Of a stretch of DNA of 64,000 nt, positions 32,946 to 44,400 are shown piece after piece. The first letter of the stretch is position 1, and each line of letters starts with the position of its first letter. Source of the DNA: Podospora pseudoanserina (Eukaryota > Ascomycota > Sordariomycetes > Sordariales > Podosporaceae); assembly GCF_035222485.1 (NCBI RefSeq), contig NC_085924.1, positions 3,038,001 through 3,102,000 on the forward strand, read 5' to 3'. The position numbers were made by a program, and so were the translations under genes. The notes under the pieces are model-generated. The model saw nothing but the letters and a program-made list of their open reading frames with translations, did no database searches and was not told the origin of the DNA.

Positions 32946-35121
32946 TGTTGACACCAGACTTATTTCCTGTCTTTCACTACCTTCTGGAAACCACAAGAAA
33001 AAGGGGTTTTGATCCGGGGGTCTGGTCCCCTTTTCTTCTTTCCCCTTTTTGAGATCCCATGCGTGTTTTCCACGTGCCCATCCCGGCTATTATCATCTTT
33101 CATCAGGAGCACGTTTTTCTTACCTGCCTTGCATAAGATGGAGACAGTCATTAAACTGAGGAGACTGACCGACCAGATGGAATTTATCCATTACACAAGG
33201 ACCCATTATCCCTCGTCAATTTGACTTTGGATGACGATCATTGGAGCGTTGGGCCCCAGAAGGACATGTTTTTATGCCGGAAACCGGCAAAGAGTAGCAT
33301 GTTCATATGGATTGGTCACAAAATAAACAAGGTGCCAAGCTGTTGGGCGGATCCTGTTTGTTTATGAAGGCGCCGGCATTTCACTCACCTTACCAGACGG
33401 CTGTCTTGAGTGGTAGCTTATGTGGAGTTGGTTTGTGGTTGTTGTTCCGAGTCGGAAGCCAACGAACCGGCCGGCAAGCGAATGAAGGTTAGGGCAATAT
33501 AATTATGCTTGTTGTGGACACGGCGGCACACACTGGAATGCAACTCAGTCTGGGGTGCAGGCATGATGCAGAGTGTCTTCTACCGGTAAAGACCCTATTG
33601 GACAGGAGGGAGGGAGGCAGCAAATCCTTGCCCTACCAGGTAACTTACAACACGATATGCGTGTTTTCCACATGACATTCAGATAATTGCGCTCACCGTC
33701 TTGCACTAGGTGTACGTTTTGCAATGTTTGAGGTGGACAATTCATCATATGCAGCGCGAGGCCTAAGCCTAGGTAGTTTAACCCTAGTCCTGAGAAATCC
33801 AAGGCCCGCTTAAGGGTTATCTGTGGGTAATGCAAGTAGGTCTGTCTGCCAAGAAACTTCAAAAGATGACTGCATTATTTCTGCGCGAAATAACAGCAAA
33901 ACTCCGAGATTCATAATTGATGCAGCTTTCTTTACATATAGCAACTCAAATGTGACGGATATGACATATCTCCCGAATCCCGCCGGTAGGCAAGCATCCT
34001 TCTGCTCGAGAACACCCGGCAAAGCACCTTTTCCCCGCCGCCCCTGCTTCACATCCCTCTCTTCTGCGCTCTCCTTTCCAGTCGATTCCTCTTTTCTCTT
34101 GCAGCAAAAAGACACTTGTACAAAAGATCTTCTATCGCTCTCTACATCTTTCTTCGTCAGTCACGTGATCGACGAAGCCCAGTCGAGTGTCAATGTAGTC
34201 GCTTCTTTCTAATTTAGCTCTATAAACACGACTGAGTTTCTCAACATTATCCATGCCCCTTTTCCTTCTTTTTGTCATAATATTATTCTCTTTTAATTAT
34301 TCTATTTACTTTTTATTTCTTTGCCTATCCCTATCTCTTTTACATCGTCTACATCAAACCATTAATATCACAGATGTCGCACTAGGTGTCTACAATAGCT
34401 GGTACCTATCAAGCTTTATTCAATACAACATACTATTTTAATGGCAGGTTACACACGATGGCAGTCAACTGGTATATACCACAACCTTTGCCCTGCCGAC
34501 TCAGCGGATAGCAAGATTCTCCTTCCTGTGGGCAATATCGACATGGTCGCACTGGGGTGTAAGAAACAGCGTTCTGGGAACAAGCTACAGGTAGAAGCCT
34601 CGCCGGAACTGGAAGGCTGCTATTCGGCTTTGCTCCAATGCTGAGACAGACATGCAAGTCTACGGTGAGTATGGGCACGGTTAAGACCATCCAGCTGCCC
34701 GAGCCGGACACGCTGAAGCGGAAAAGGTATGAACAATTGGTGAAGACGGAGGTGAAGAGGACGAGGACGAGAGGTCTTGGAACATGGCGGAAATGTATTC
34801 AAAGATAGTGAGAATTCCTGTGAGAATAGGCCAAAGACCTACAAAGACTGCACAAGGCCTATAAAGATAGTAGAAAGGCCTATGAAGATAGTGGGAAGGC
34901 CTTCAAAGATGGTGTAAGTTCCCTGAGATATGATATAGACGTCCTTGATAATATTCTTAAACCAATCTGCAATGTCATCAAGGCCTCTAGCGTAGCGGAG
35001 CATGTAACAAGAGGCTGTGTTATAGGTGCACTGGCAACTACAGAACCTGTGTAGCGTTAAAATGGCGACAACCCATTTCTTCCTCGGCAGAAAGGGAGCC
35101 TGCGCCACATTGGCTCATCCC
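32946..35121. other. Long intergenic region
   Basis: About 2.2 kb between the tyrosinase start and the alpha-galactosidase stop. It contains a T-rich stretch (34250-34340) and a 21-bp array at 34798-34918. Three possible degenerate 21-base units lie at 33759-33821. ORFs such as 33823-34212 and 34441-34644 lack any recognisable feature. Confidence 0.45.
34798..34918 (+). repeat. 21-bp tandem array, copy 4
   Basis: Five to six units. The last three (34854 onward) are clear 21-mers beginning AAGGCCT and continuing as AAAGATAGT or GAAGATAGT; the first units are degenerate. Same orientation as copies 1 and 5. It lies about 200 bases downstream of the alpha-galactosidase gene end. Confidence 0.78.
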
Positions 35122-36625
35122 TTATTTTGGGGACCACCGAGGATTAGGATGTTTCCCTGAAACTTAAAGTCAGCGAGCTGAGACATCTAAGTCCATTTGA
35201 CGATGACTTACCATCAGCCTTGGTAATTGTCAGCGCGGCAGTATCATGCGCCTTGACTTCCAACTCAAAATACTTCCTAAAGATCCCGAGATCCTCCCCT
35301 GTCCACATGTCGTGTACCAAATAACCCTTGCCCCCAGACTTCAAGGGTGGGATCTCAGCAAAGACAGCCCGCATGTTTACAGCCGTGTCACGTGTATTGA
35401 GCAGGAAAACATGGATCCCCTTGACCGATGTACCCACCCAAAAAGCAGCCGGATGGTCCCTGTCCGACGTATTGGCGGGCCTGTCGTTGCCCCATTTGTA
35501 GGGCATGGCCGAAGCACCATAAACCGGGTCTTGGTTGAAGTCGATCAGCTCCTTGTTTGAAAGAATATCGAGAATGGGCTTTCTCAACGCCAATGTATCC
35601 AGGGGGGTTCCGACGATAAGCGCGCTTTTCAAAGCACACCAAAGAGCAAAGTGGCTGCGGTTCTCCTCGATCGTCAGGTCCCCATTGCCAACCTCGAGCA
35701 TGTCCCAGTCATTGTGGCTTCCGAAATCAGTATAGTTCCACAGCAGTGATGCCTGGTTGACAATCGGCATCAGTCCCCAACTCCATTTCTCTTTGCCCTT
35801 CCACGCGGGGAAGATGTCTCCCCACATTCTCCACGAATGACCGGTGCTGTTACCCCAGCGCTCGACGTGTGCGTGGCCCCAGACGCATAGTGAGTATTGG
35901 ATGGTGCGGTTCTGTCTTTGGAGGGCGTCATGCATAACACGGTAGCGTTTAGCGGTGTTGGATGTCCCCCAGTCATAGCCAGGGGGGGCATTGTTGGCTG
36001 GTTCCTCAGGGATGTACTCGTATTCATCAGCCCATTCGGGCGGCACATTGCAGTTGTCGTACTTGAGATCTTGGCCCTCTGCTGTGAGTCTTGGGGCAAT
36101 AACACGTGGGCGGGGAACATACAGTCAATGCCCCATTTGCTGAATGTTGCAGCATCCAGTTCTTCATACCCGAGTGATCCTGCGTAACCACCACATGTAT
36201 CGGTGCCTTGGCCAAACCACAATGGTTAGTGTGATAAATAAGGACCGTCAAGAGGGTGAAGTGAACAAACCTGCATCACTGTAGATGCCCAACTTCAGCC
36301 CCAGTGAGTGGACCTCCTCTGCCACCTTGACAATGCCCCGAGGGAATTTCTCGGCGTCGGGTATCAACTCGCCGGTCGTTGCGTCACGTCTTAGTTCTTT
36401 GTCGCTCCAGCAATCATCAATGTTGACGTATTCATAGCCGAGGTCCTTGAGCCCCAAGTCAACCAACTGCCTGGCCACGGTGATGAAGACTCCCTCGCTG
36501 ATGTTGCATTCGTACTCGTTCCAAGAGTTCCATCCCATAGCTGGGAGACGGCCGGTCCCGTCTCGACTGACAAAGGCTGAAGCCAAAGAAGCCAGCCCGA
36601 GGAGCCGCCCTGCAAGAGACGCCAT
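35122..36625 (-). CDS. Secreted GH27 alpha-galactosidase
   Basis: Four exons (36625-36271, 36206-36123, 36069-35212, 35156-35122) give 443 residues. ATG at 36625 gives a signal peptide, [20 protein letters not shown]. The GH27 barrel begins [17 protein letters not shown] and contains [36 protein letters not shown] with the nucleophile Asp near 151, [15 protein letters not shown], and [12 protein letters not shown] with the acid/base Asp near 269. A C-terminal beta domain follows. The last exon codes only about 12 residues and depends on a GTAAGT..TTTCAG intron. The enzyme should release terminal alpha-galactose from oligosaccharides and galactomannan. Several NxS/T sites fit secretion. Confidence 0.92.
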
Positions 36626-37188
36626 CGTCTGTGTGTCGTGGAAGAGAAAGTTGTTTGTTATTGTGTTTTGTGAGAGGAGAAGTTCCGGGTTACATTTGGA
36701 AATATTAATGAACCGATGTATCACATTTGGCTCTTTTGAATACCTGTGGGATGAGATCGCGACCTGCCCTTTGGAGGAACACTGAAACTCGGGCGGGGTT
36801 GGTCCGCGCTCCCGGCCCGGAATGGCGATATTTCCACAACTTAACTCCAGTAGACTTGGCTAACCGCCAGGCCCACTGATAGTGACAGCATGTAATGGTT
36901 TCGATTTGACGGAAAATACCATTTACGAAGGAGTCATACCTATCTAATAGGCCCACACACCTTACTCGAGTACGTCATGATTAACCCGTAGAGAAACAAT
37001 GCCATGCAACATTCTGTGCGAGGGGTGTTCCACGCGAAAAAAGAGGGTTCCGGTGAGAAATAAGTACCCGTGAATATAGACTTGAATACCTTGGTTGCGC
37101 TTTGGGCTGTTGCGCTCCAGACGCAGTGGGACTGAAAGATGGCTGAGTTGTTCAAAACCAACAATACTGCTTCCGGATCAATCTCCTC
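36626..37188. other. Upstream region of the alpha-galactosidase gene
   Basis: About 560 bases with AT-rich stretches. It presumably carries the promoter of the minus-strand GH27 gene. No gene was recognised. Confidence 0.4.
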
Positions 37189-37503
37189 CTACCCCTCATC
37201 ATCCTCCTCCTCCTCTATAAGTATATCCTCATCTGGCGTTCGCAAACGCTGCTCCTTGGCTTGTCTTGTTGGCTCGGGGGCGACAGCTTCCTCGACTGAG
37301 CGAGTGTCTTGCGTCTGTACGCGAGATCTCTTAGACCTTCTTAGGGGCTCAGGGACGGTAGGCAGGGGCTCAGGGGCGGTGTCAGGAGCGCAAGGCGGCG
37401 TCTTGTCGACCGTCTTGGGCGCTCGGGTACGGCAACCTCGATCGAGTTCAGGGGCTCGGGGTCGACCTTCTTGGCAGTTCTGTTGCGTAAGGAGTCTTTT
37501 CAT
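37189..37503 (-). CDS. Possible low-complexity Pro/Glu/Arg-rich ORF
   Basis: A 104-residue open frame on the minus strand with ATG at 37503. It is Pro/Glu/Arg-rich (TAPEPLPTVPEPLRRSKRSR), ending in an acidic run encoded by a TCC/TCA microsatellite. Such linker-like sequence occurs both in disordered host proteins and in mobile-element polyproteins. It borders repeat-rich DNA on its upstream side. I cannot name it and it may be a fragment. Confidence 0.25.
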   Translation of the reverse strand: MKRLLTQQNCQEGRPRAPELDRGCRTRAPKTVDKTPPCAPDTAPEPLPTVPEPLRRSKRSRVQTQDTRSVEEAVAPEPTRQAKEQRLRTPDEDILIEEEEDDEG

Positions 37504-37519
37504 CGCACATTAGTGAGGC

Positions 37520-37700
37520 CATCACACAGGGCATGCCAGAGCATGTCAATGCACATCGGGCACCGGGTATGTCAGGACATATCAGAGTATTGGGGTAGAG
37601 GTGACTCGAAGCATATCAAGGCATATGATCGAGGCATATCAACCATGCCAAGCATGTCAAGGCATCAGGTCATGAGGACACAGTGGGACAGAAGGACAGC
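37520..37700 (+). repeat. Degenerate GCATRTCAAG-type short repeat
   Basis: The motif GCATATCAA or GCATGTCAA recurs about ten times over 180 bases, with irregular spacing, alternating with CATGCCA and TATGTCAG variants. This creates a small open frame with no coding value. It is unrelated to the 21-bp family. Confidence 0.5.
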
Positions 37701-37849
37701 GGGAAAGTGAGGTAGCAGCAGTGTGTATATTCGTCATATTTAGTACATGTGGACTGGCCAATGTAAAGGCCAGGCACAATGTCACGACAAGAGATCACGG
37801 AACAACAGGAAAAGAAAAGAGAAACAGAAAGACTAAATCAAAATTGTAA

Positions 37850-38460
37850 ACTAAAAAAAATCGCAAGGGATTGACCTGAAGGGCATTATGTATAATATTC
37901 GAGATTAATATTTTAGCTAAGGGTGGATTAATGTTATATCTATTATTAGGATTTATGTAATACTATAAGGAATAAGCTACCAATATACCTTTACGAAGGA
38001 TAGGAATAAAAATAAAAGAGGACCGACCTCTCTGATCGGAATACGTTTATTTAGATATTTTTATACCTCGGGCCGGCAACTCTTGACTTAAGTAAAGGAT
38101 CCACACACATACAGACACACCCACATACACTACTCTACCACCTCGACTAATACGAGTACCAACCCTCGACGAATCAGTAAGACAGCCTAAAAAGGACGGC
38201 CCCGGAGGGATCCGTTTAATCTAGAAACTATCTTTCTAATTCTAGGAAGGAGGCAACCCGATACGGAATGGGTCGAGCAGCGCGGCGGCGGTAGCGGGCG
38301 GCAGCGGCGAGCCGGGAAATAGTATATGGGCGCCGTATGGAGAGCGAGGAGGCGCGAGAAATAGCTAATAATAGTATTGATAATCGCTTAAAATCAAGTA
38401 TAATTGTCTGAAGAAGAGGAGAGAGGAAGAGGAATGAGAAAATAGACACCTATACTTTTC
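37850..38460. repeat. AT-rich relic, possibly a decayed solo LTR
   Basis: Base composition changes abruptly to TA-rich, with many TAATAT and TATTA steps, over 37860-38060, as in RIP-affected repeats. A TATA-like AT-rich stretch is followed by GAGGACCGACCTCTC and a CA-rich tail. This is compatible with a decayed LTR, but no second copy or coding part is visible next to it. Treat it as a fossil of uncertain family. CCTTCC-rich and GGAA-type microsatellites lie just beyond (38470-38530, 38590-38610). Confidence 0.35.
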
Positions 38461-39868
38461 ATACACGTTCCAATACCCCACCAACCCCTTCCTTCCCCTT
38501 TCCCTCCCTTCCTCCTTCCCTCCTTTACCTTTCACGTATTAAGCGCGTCCGGGCGTATATTTACCAGGCAGATGTAGAACGCCTGACATAAAGGAAGGAA
38601 GGAAGGAAGGTTTAGATTATAATTTGGAAGGGACTCTTGGGGCAGAAGCCATCTCAGCCGGCGCATTGAAAATAAGTTTATACACTTCCCTTTATTATAG
38701 TTCCTGAGGGACAATCGTTTATTCTGGAATAAACTTTCTTCTGAGGCAACTCTGAAAGAATCATTTACGGTTCAGTGCCAGGTGGGATACCAGTCATTTG
38801 ACTCTAGGTAGGTATGTGGCAAGGCCGTGCGTCCCTCAACGCAGTCAACACACAAGAGAGTGGGAAGGAGGGGATGTTCCGCATGCGAAAGAAAGAGTCA
38901 GGTGCAGTTATAATACGAGTGATAACCTGGAAACATTGACGACTGCTTTCCTGTCCTCCAAGTCTCTCTTGTCTTGCCACAGTGATTGACTATGTGACAT
39001 TGATCACAAAACTCCTGCTTTTAGGGCCGCAATACCTGCGCACCATGCACGCGCAGGGGTCAACAGGGATCCAGGTTCTTCCACTTGCACAGACCACAAC
39101 CACCATCTGACCATCACCCGCGCCAGTCAATCGATCAATTGCCCGGTGGCTATTAGGAGTCCTGGACAGAAGAGATTAGTCATTGCTGGCTGCACACGAG
39201 GAACTGGATTACCTGGGTGTGTTGCCATGGGTGTGGATGCTTTTGCCCGATTTTGGTGATTTCCAAGATTGAAGATGCTCGCTTTGCAAGGCTCTGTAAG
39301 CTCAGCGTGTCGCCCCGGATTGAGAAAAACAGACCGATGCTTGCACCACTTAAGAGTCTCACCAAGTTAACCTATTACCTTCCAAATATATATTAAATAA
39401 TAAGGTAGAATGCTTTAGATGTACAGTATTAATGAATAGTTCATAAATTGTTAAAATTGGGGCCCTGTAAGCTCTATTTTACGGTAGTTTACTGCTGTAA
39501 TATCATAAGGCGTGTAGTTCCGAAAGAACTAGTAGATACGGCGAAGACGGTCACAATACACCTACCTGGCACCTCGGAGGATCCACTGAGTACAAAGTCA
39601 ACTTCGAAGCCCGACGCAGTAAGACTCATATGATGGCTGACCTTATCCACAGTTAGTGGCCCAATACTGCTCGCAACGCCAACTTTTCCTTGGCAGAGGC
39701 CTCCTGTATCGAGCTCTCAACTCTTCTTCATATCAAGCCCAGAAAATACCTTGATACATGATCATTGTCCGGCCTAACTTCTCCACTTGACACCAGTAAT
39801 GCTATAACCTCGTCCATCGACCCATGATCATGCGAAAAGTCCTGACCGGTCCCCAAGCTATTCCCGTG
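38461..39868. other. Gene-poor spacer
   Basis: About 1.4 kb with microsatellites at its left end and no supported gene. ORFs on both strands are short and unrelated to each other. Confidence 0.4.
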
Positions 39869-41455
39869 TCAAAACGCATCAAACAGACCCATCAAATCCA
39901 TTCCAACATGGGACATGTCAGGTGGCGCCGCCTCTGGGTTGTAAAAGCTAGAATCGAAAAAGTCCCTCATCTCGTTATCGGCATCCATTTGATGCGGTGG
40001 CTGTGGAAACGGCCGTGGCATCTGATGTTCATCTCCACTGTGATGTGCCTGCTGCTCGGCGTGGTGATATCCCAAGCCCAGTGCTGAAACCGCCGAGACA
40101 ATCCCGCACATGCTCTTCCATAACCGATAGCCCGCGATGCTGGTCTCGGAGAAGCCCCTGACAAGGTTGACGGCGTCGGCAATGTCTTGACAACAGGCGG
40201 CGGCGAATAATTCTGGTGCATGGCAAGTAGCGAGGAGGACTATGGCGAGCGCCGATATGAGGTAGTGGTTATAAGCCGGCTGTTGCCGCGCGTAGATGTC
40301 GGTTTCTCTACTCAGCGTGACAATGACCTGGATAGAATCCCTTGCTATTTGGACGACAAGGCGCGCTTGGGGAGGGTTGGCGGCAATGGCGCTGCTGGTG
40401 AGGACATGGTGGCGGTTTACTAGGGACCGCAGATGGTTGCCACGAAGATGCATCATTGAGCGGACGTTGCGTGCAGCTCTTGAGGGCGTCAGGGTGGGGT
40501 AGTCGAGGTCAAGGGTGGGCGGGTTTATGGGGGATAAAAGTGAGAAGACAGCCTGAACGGGGAGGGTATGCCGCAAACCCAGTCTTGGATTTGCTGATCA
40601 AGAATCAGCGCGGGAGATGGGGAGGTTGATGTGCTGCCGAACTGGGGGAGGGCTTCCCAGACCTTGGAGCAGAGGCGAGCATAGTCGACAAGCGAACGAA
40701 GGTAGACTTGATGTGCTGGCTAAGACCTGTGTTAGCAAACGAACTTGCAGAGGGGGTGGCATGCAAACCAGATCAGGAAGCTCAGGGTCAACATCACGGT
40801 CAACTATGGCAAAAGACAGGCCAGTACCTAAGCTCCATCGACGGTCAAGGCAATAAACAGACCAGAAAACAACCAAAGCATCTTCTCGATCTGCCGGGTC
40901 AAGAAAGTTCGTGATCAAACTCTGCCGTCGATGCAAGCCCATCTCTAGTACCATTCTAGCTGCAATGCCCAGAGCTTAGGGTACTGTCAGCACGCCCATT
41001 ATTTTCTCATATCATCAGGCAACTCACTGCGCCAGGCGTAGAGCTCTTCGTCACAATAAAAGTGGTACGTTGCCTTCCCCTCAATATCAGTCCCCGGAAT
41101 TATCCAATCTTAACGCAAAGGCTCACTCTCACCATGATAGCCGCCGTTCGAATCTCGATGAGTGTCACACGGCAAAAGCCAACTACCTGCAACCATGCCC
41201 AACAACACCGCCGATACCACCGCAAGGAGGGGTAACTGCACGTTGAGAACCTCTCATTCAAAGTAAGGCAGACAAACAGAGGCATGGCGGTTATCAAAGG
41301 AAGGCCACTGGCCAGGAGGATATCGAAGGACTTGGCGATGGCCTGAGGCCAACAAGGGCACGGGCCACGCGAGGAAGGATAAAATACGCGTTTGGAAATA
41401 CCAAGACTGTATCTCTTCTTCTTCTTTTCGGTATCACAGACTTCGAGGCCATTAA
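39869..41455 (-). pseudogene. Zn2Cys6 transcription factor, 3' part (MHR domain), separated from its 5' part
   Basis: Minus-strand exons encode a typical fungal transcription factor middle-homology region: YHFYCDEELYAWR, then LGIAARMVLEMGLHRRQSL, DREDALVVFWSVYCLDRRWS, DVDPELPDL, ILDQQIQDWVCGIPSPF and MHLRGNHLRSLVNRHHVL, ending ...GMDLMGLFDAF at 39869. Introns are visible near 41052-41104 (GTGAGA..GAG), 40976-41026 (GTGAGT) and 40720-40780. Apart from the separation, one frame change seems to lie between PSPF and the LDLDYP segment. The 5' part, with the zinc cluster, is at 47436-48216 beyond a retroelement. Without the DNA-binding domain this part is unlikely to function. Confidence 0.7.
41179..41455. 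repeat. Direct repeat of host gene sequence, left copy
   Basis: About 277 bases of the regulator gene, starting CCAACTACCTGCAACC and ending at GAGGCCATT, occur again at 47436-47713 in the same orientation. By eye the copies differ at about four positions, all C/T or G/A transitions, plus one single-base length difference: about 98% identity. Together they bracket the retroelement. This is far longer than the 4-6 bp target duplication made by LTR-element integrases. Confidence 0.88.
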
Positions 41456-44400
41456 AGATTATTAGCCTGAATTGAACCATGAGTTCCAAGCCCTGATATT
41501 ACAGCCCTTGTTATATATAATCTTTAAATAATCGAAGATAATAATTACTGCACTACGACGTTATAGCGCTATCGCCACTTACCCCGCTTTCTTCCTTTGT
41601 TAATATCCACCATATTATTATTAGCGCCACCCTTAGATATCGTTGAAGGATTCGTTCCACTACCGTGTAACCCTTGGGTTAATGACGACGAAGACTCCGA
41701 CTTTACTATAGGAGAGTACTCCTTTAATACGTCGCTTATTCCGCGACCCTTCATTCCTGGCTACGCAGCCTATATTCCCCTTCCGACATTACCAGCCACG
41801 GTATTACCTACGTACGCGACCGCTCGAAACCTATAAGAAGAATTCGATAGCGCGTCTATCTCCACCTATAATATAGCGGACTATCGCTCTCCTTTAGCCG
41901 AGCCTATCTAAGTCGACGACCACATAAAGCTTACGCTCTACTCGCCTCAGGACTTTAAAGTTATTATAAGCGACCCCTCTAAGATCCAGCCTTTACCTAG
42001 AGCCGTCTATAATCCGGCACTATGGATTATCGAACTTTATTACTAAATAAGCGAGGCCTACGAAAGTGTACGATAGCTTACTCGATAGTAATATAAGGAG
42101 CGTATCGACCACTAAGAACTCGCATGCCTTAAGTAATAATATAAGTATATCCGTAAATAGTATATTATTTACGTTAATATAGTTAAGCTTAGGGTCCAGG
42201 TCTTTAAATAATAAATTAGATACTTCCGTTAGTAGGTTAAAAATAATAGCGCCGCCTTTACGAACTAAATTTAGAAAGCTATCGCGGTTATTATTTAAGA
42301 TAAACGGTAGCGTTAATAAGCTATCGAGTAATTTAGCGAAGCGGTTAACCGATACTACTTTACTTTAATAACCCTCGAGAAAGAGATTATATTTTAGAAA
42401 AGGTTTAATAGTAATATCTAGGAATGGGTTACCTAATGCGACCGAGATATTACGGGACTTTTAGCTAAAGAGTTTATTAATTCCGTTACTTTTAATAATT
42501 ACGGACGGTGTATTATAAAATAGGTTAAGAAACTTATAGCGGAAGATCTTAAGGAATTCCGCGTTTAAATAGAGCGGAATCTTAATACTAACGTTAATTC
42601 TATTTAGCGTAGTATAAATTAACGGGTATCGGTGCGACTATCGTATCTATCTATAGCTATACCCTTTAAAATATTATCCTTAATTCGGCGTATATAAAAG
42701 CGTTTAACTATCTAGGCACTATAAGATACTTAAGTATACCGTATAGCTTAATAAATTAATATTTAGTTCGAATCTTTTCGAGCCGGCCCTATATATATAA
42801 CGCCTATACCCAATAATAGCGGAGGAAGAAACCTCCCTCCTCGACGATTCGTCGTTACTAACGGAGAACTACCTTCTAACCCCGATAACTCGGATTTAAA
42901 AGATATTTACGATAATTACTATAAAAAGCGACCGCCTACGGACGGAGCTACAGGAGGACTACCTAGAGGACCTTTAGCTTTACGTAACCGCCCTTAATTA
43001 TTTAGTTCCTCGGATTAAAATAACCTTACTCGACTTATTCGTTAGTTTTCCTAGGTACTAATCTAGGTTAATTCGGTGTATATAGTAAAACCCCTAACCT
43101 ACGATAGTAGAAACCTTTTTAAATTTAGGTCCTAGTAGTTTAAGGTAGAAATATATATAGATTCTTACTTTATAGGGTTCCCTACCGACTAGGTTAAAAT
43201 TAATTAAGTTAGATTTTTACTTACCAATAAGGCTTAGATATAGCATTAATAGTAAGTTAGCTAAGTACGGAGGCTAGGCTTTATAGATATCTAAAGTAAT
43301 TATATTATTATTATTAAAAAATACTTTCGGGATATAGCTAAAAGGTACCGTAATACTTATAAAATATAAAAACTCCGGTACTAAAGAGATATTTTATAAT
43401 ACTTAACCAAGCTTATAGACCTTAACGAAGTAATTTAATAGTTAAGAACTATATTCTAGAGTTATATTTTAAAGGTATTCCCGGATAAAATTATTAAGTT
43501 AATTTACTTAAGATAAGGAAGAGTCCCGGAGATAGACAAAGACTTCCTTTACGCTATTTAAGAAGCTAGCTATATCTATAAAAATATATTTATTAACCCT
43601 AATATTTTAATTAGTTACCGGGCGGGAAAAAACACGCTTACTTTAATCTCGAAGCGCTCGAAGTCGGGCCTTCCCTACTAAAGTCGTTCCTAATAACCGT
43701 TAAATCTATTTTTAAAAAGCACTAAAGTACTAGCTAAAGTACCTAACGCTAGACCCAATTTAAAGGATATTAAATGGGCGACCGTTAAAGAAGTTTTAAC
43801 GGGGATCTCGTAGGAGAACGTCGATAAATATAAGAAAAACGGTTTTACGTGCTAGCGATATAGTCGTAATAACCACTATACTCTTACCTACTTCGCCAGA
43901 AAGGATATCTCCGGTAATAACCTTCCCGCGGCTCCTCCTAAAGTAGCCGGGATTAAGCGGAAGGCTAAGGAAAAAAAGAAAGAAAACGAATTAATACCTC
44001 TAAAGAAAGTACGAATCGACGCTATTAGGGTATATATTAACGATAATAAACTACCGGTCTTCGAAGTACTTAACGACGATATATCTAGCTTTAAAATAGG
44101 TTTTTACTAGGCCGCCTAACTACGCTGATAGGACGTAATTGGCCTACTAGCGTTACCGTTACAGGAGTTAAACGCCCTTACAAGGAAAATAAAAATAAAT
44201 AATTACGATACTAGCCTAAGGTAAGGACTAGGCCTATCGTTAATATAAGTATTATCGAAGGTACTAACGCGCGTCCTCGGGAATACCCGGTACGCATTCT
44301 CTTAAATCCTAATAGTACCGTTCCCGTTTTATCGGAGGATATAGTTACCCGCCTCGCGATTAAGATTTTCCGTTACCCTCCTAGATTCTACCTTTAATTT

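Noticed and set aside
37520-37700. Possible CRISPR-like or protein-coding repeat
   Set aside because: Units are irregular in spacing and sequence, with no spacer pattern; a fungal nuclear context also makes CRISPR implausible.
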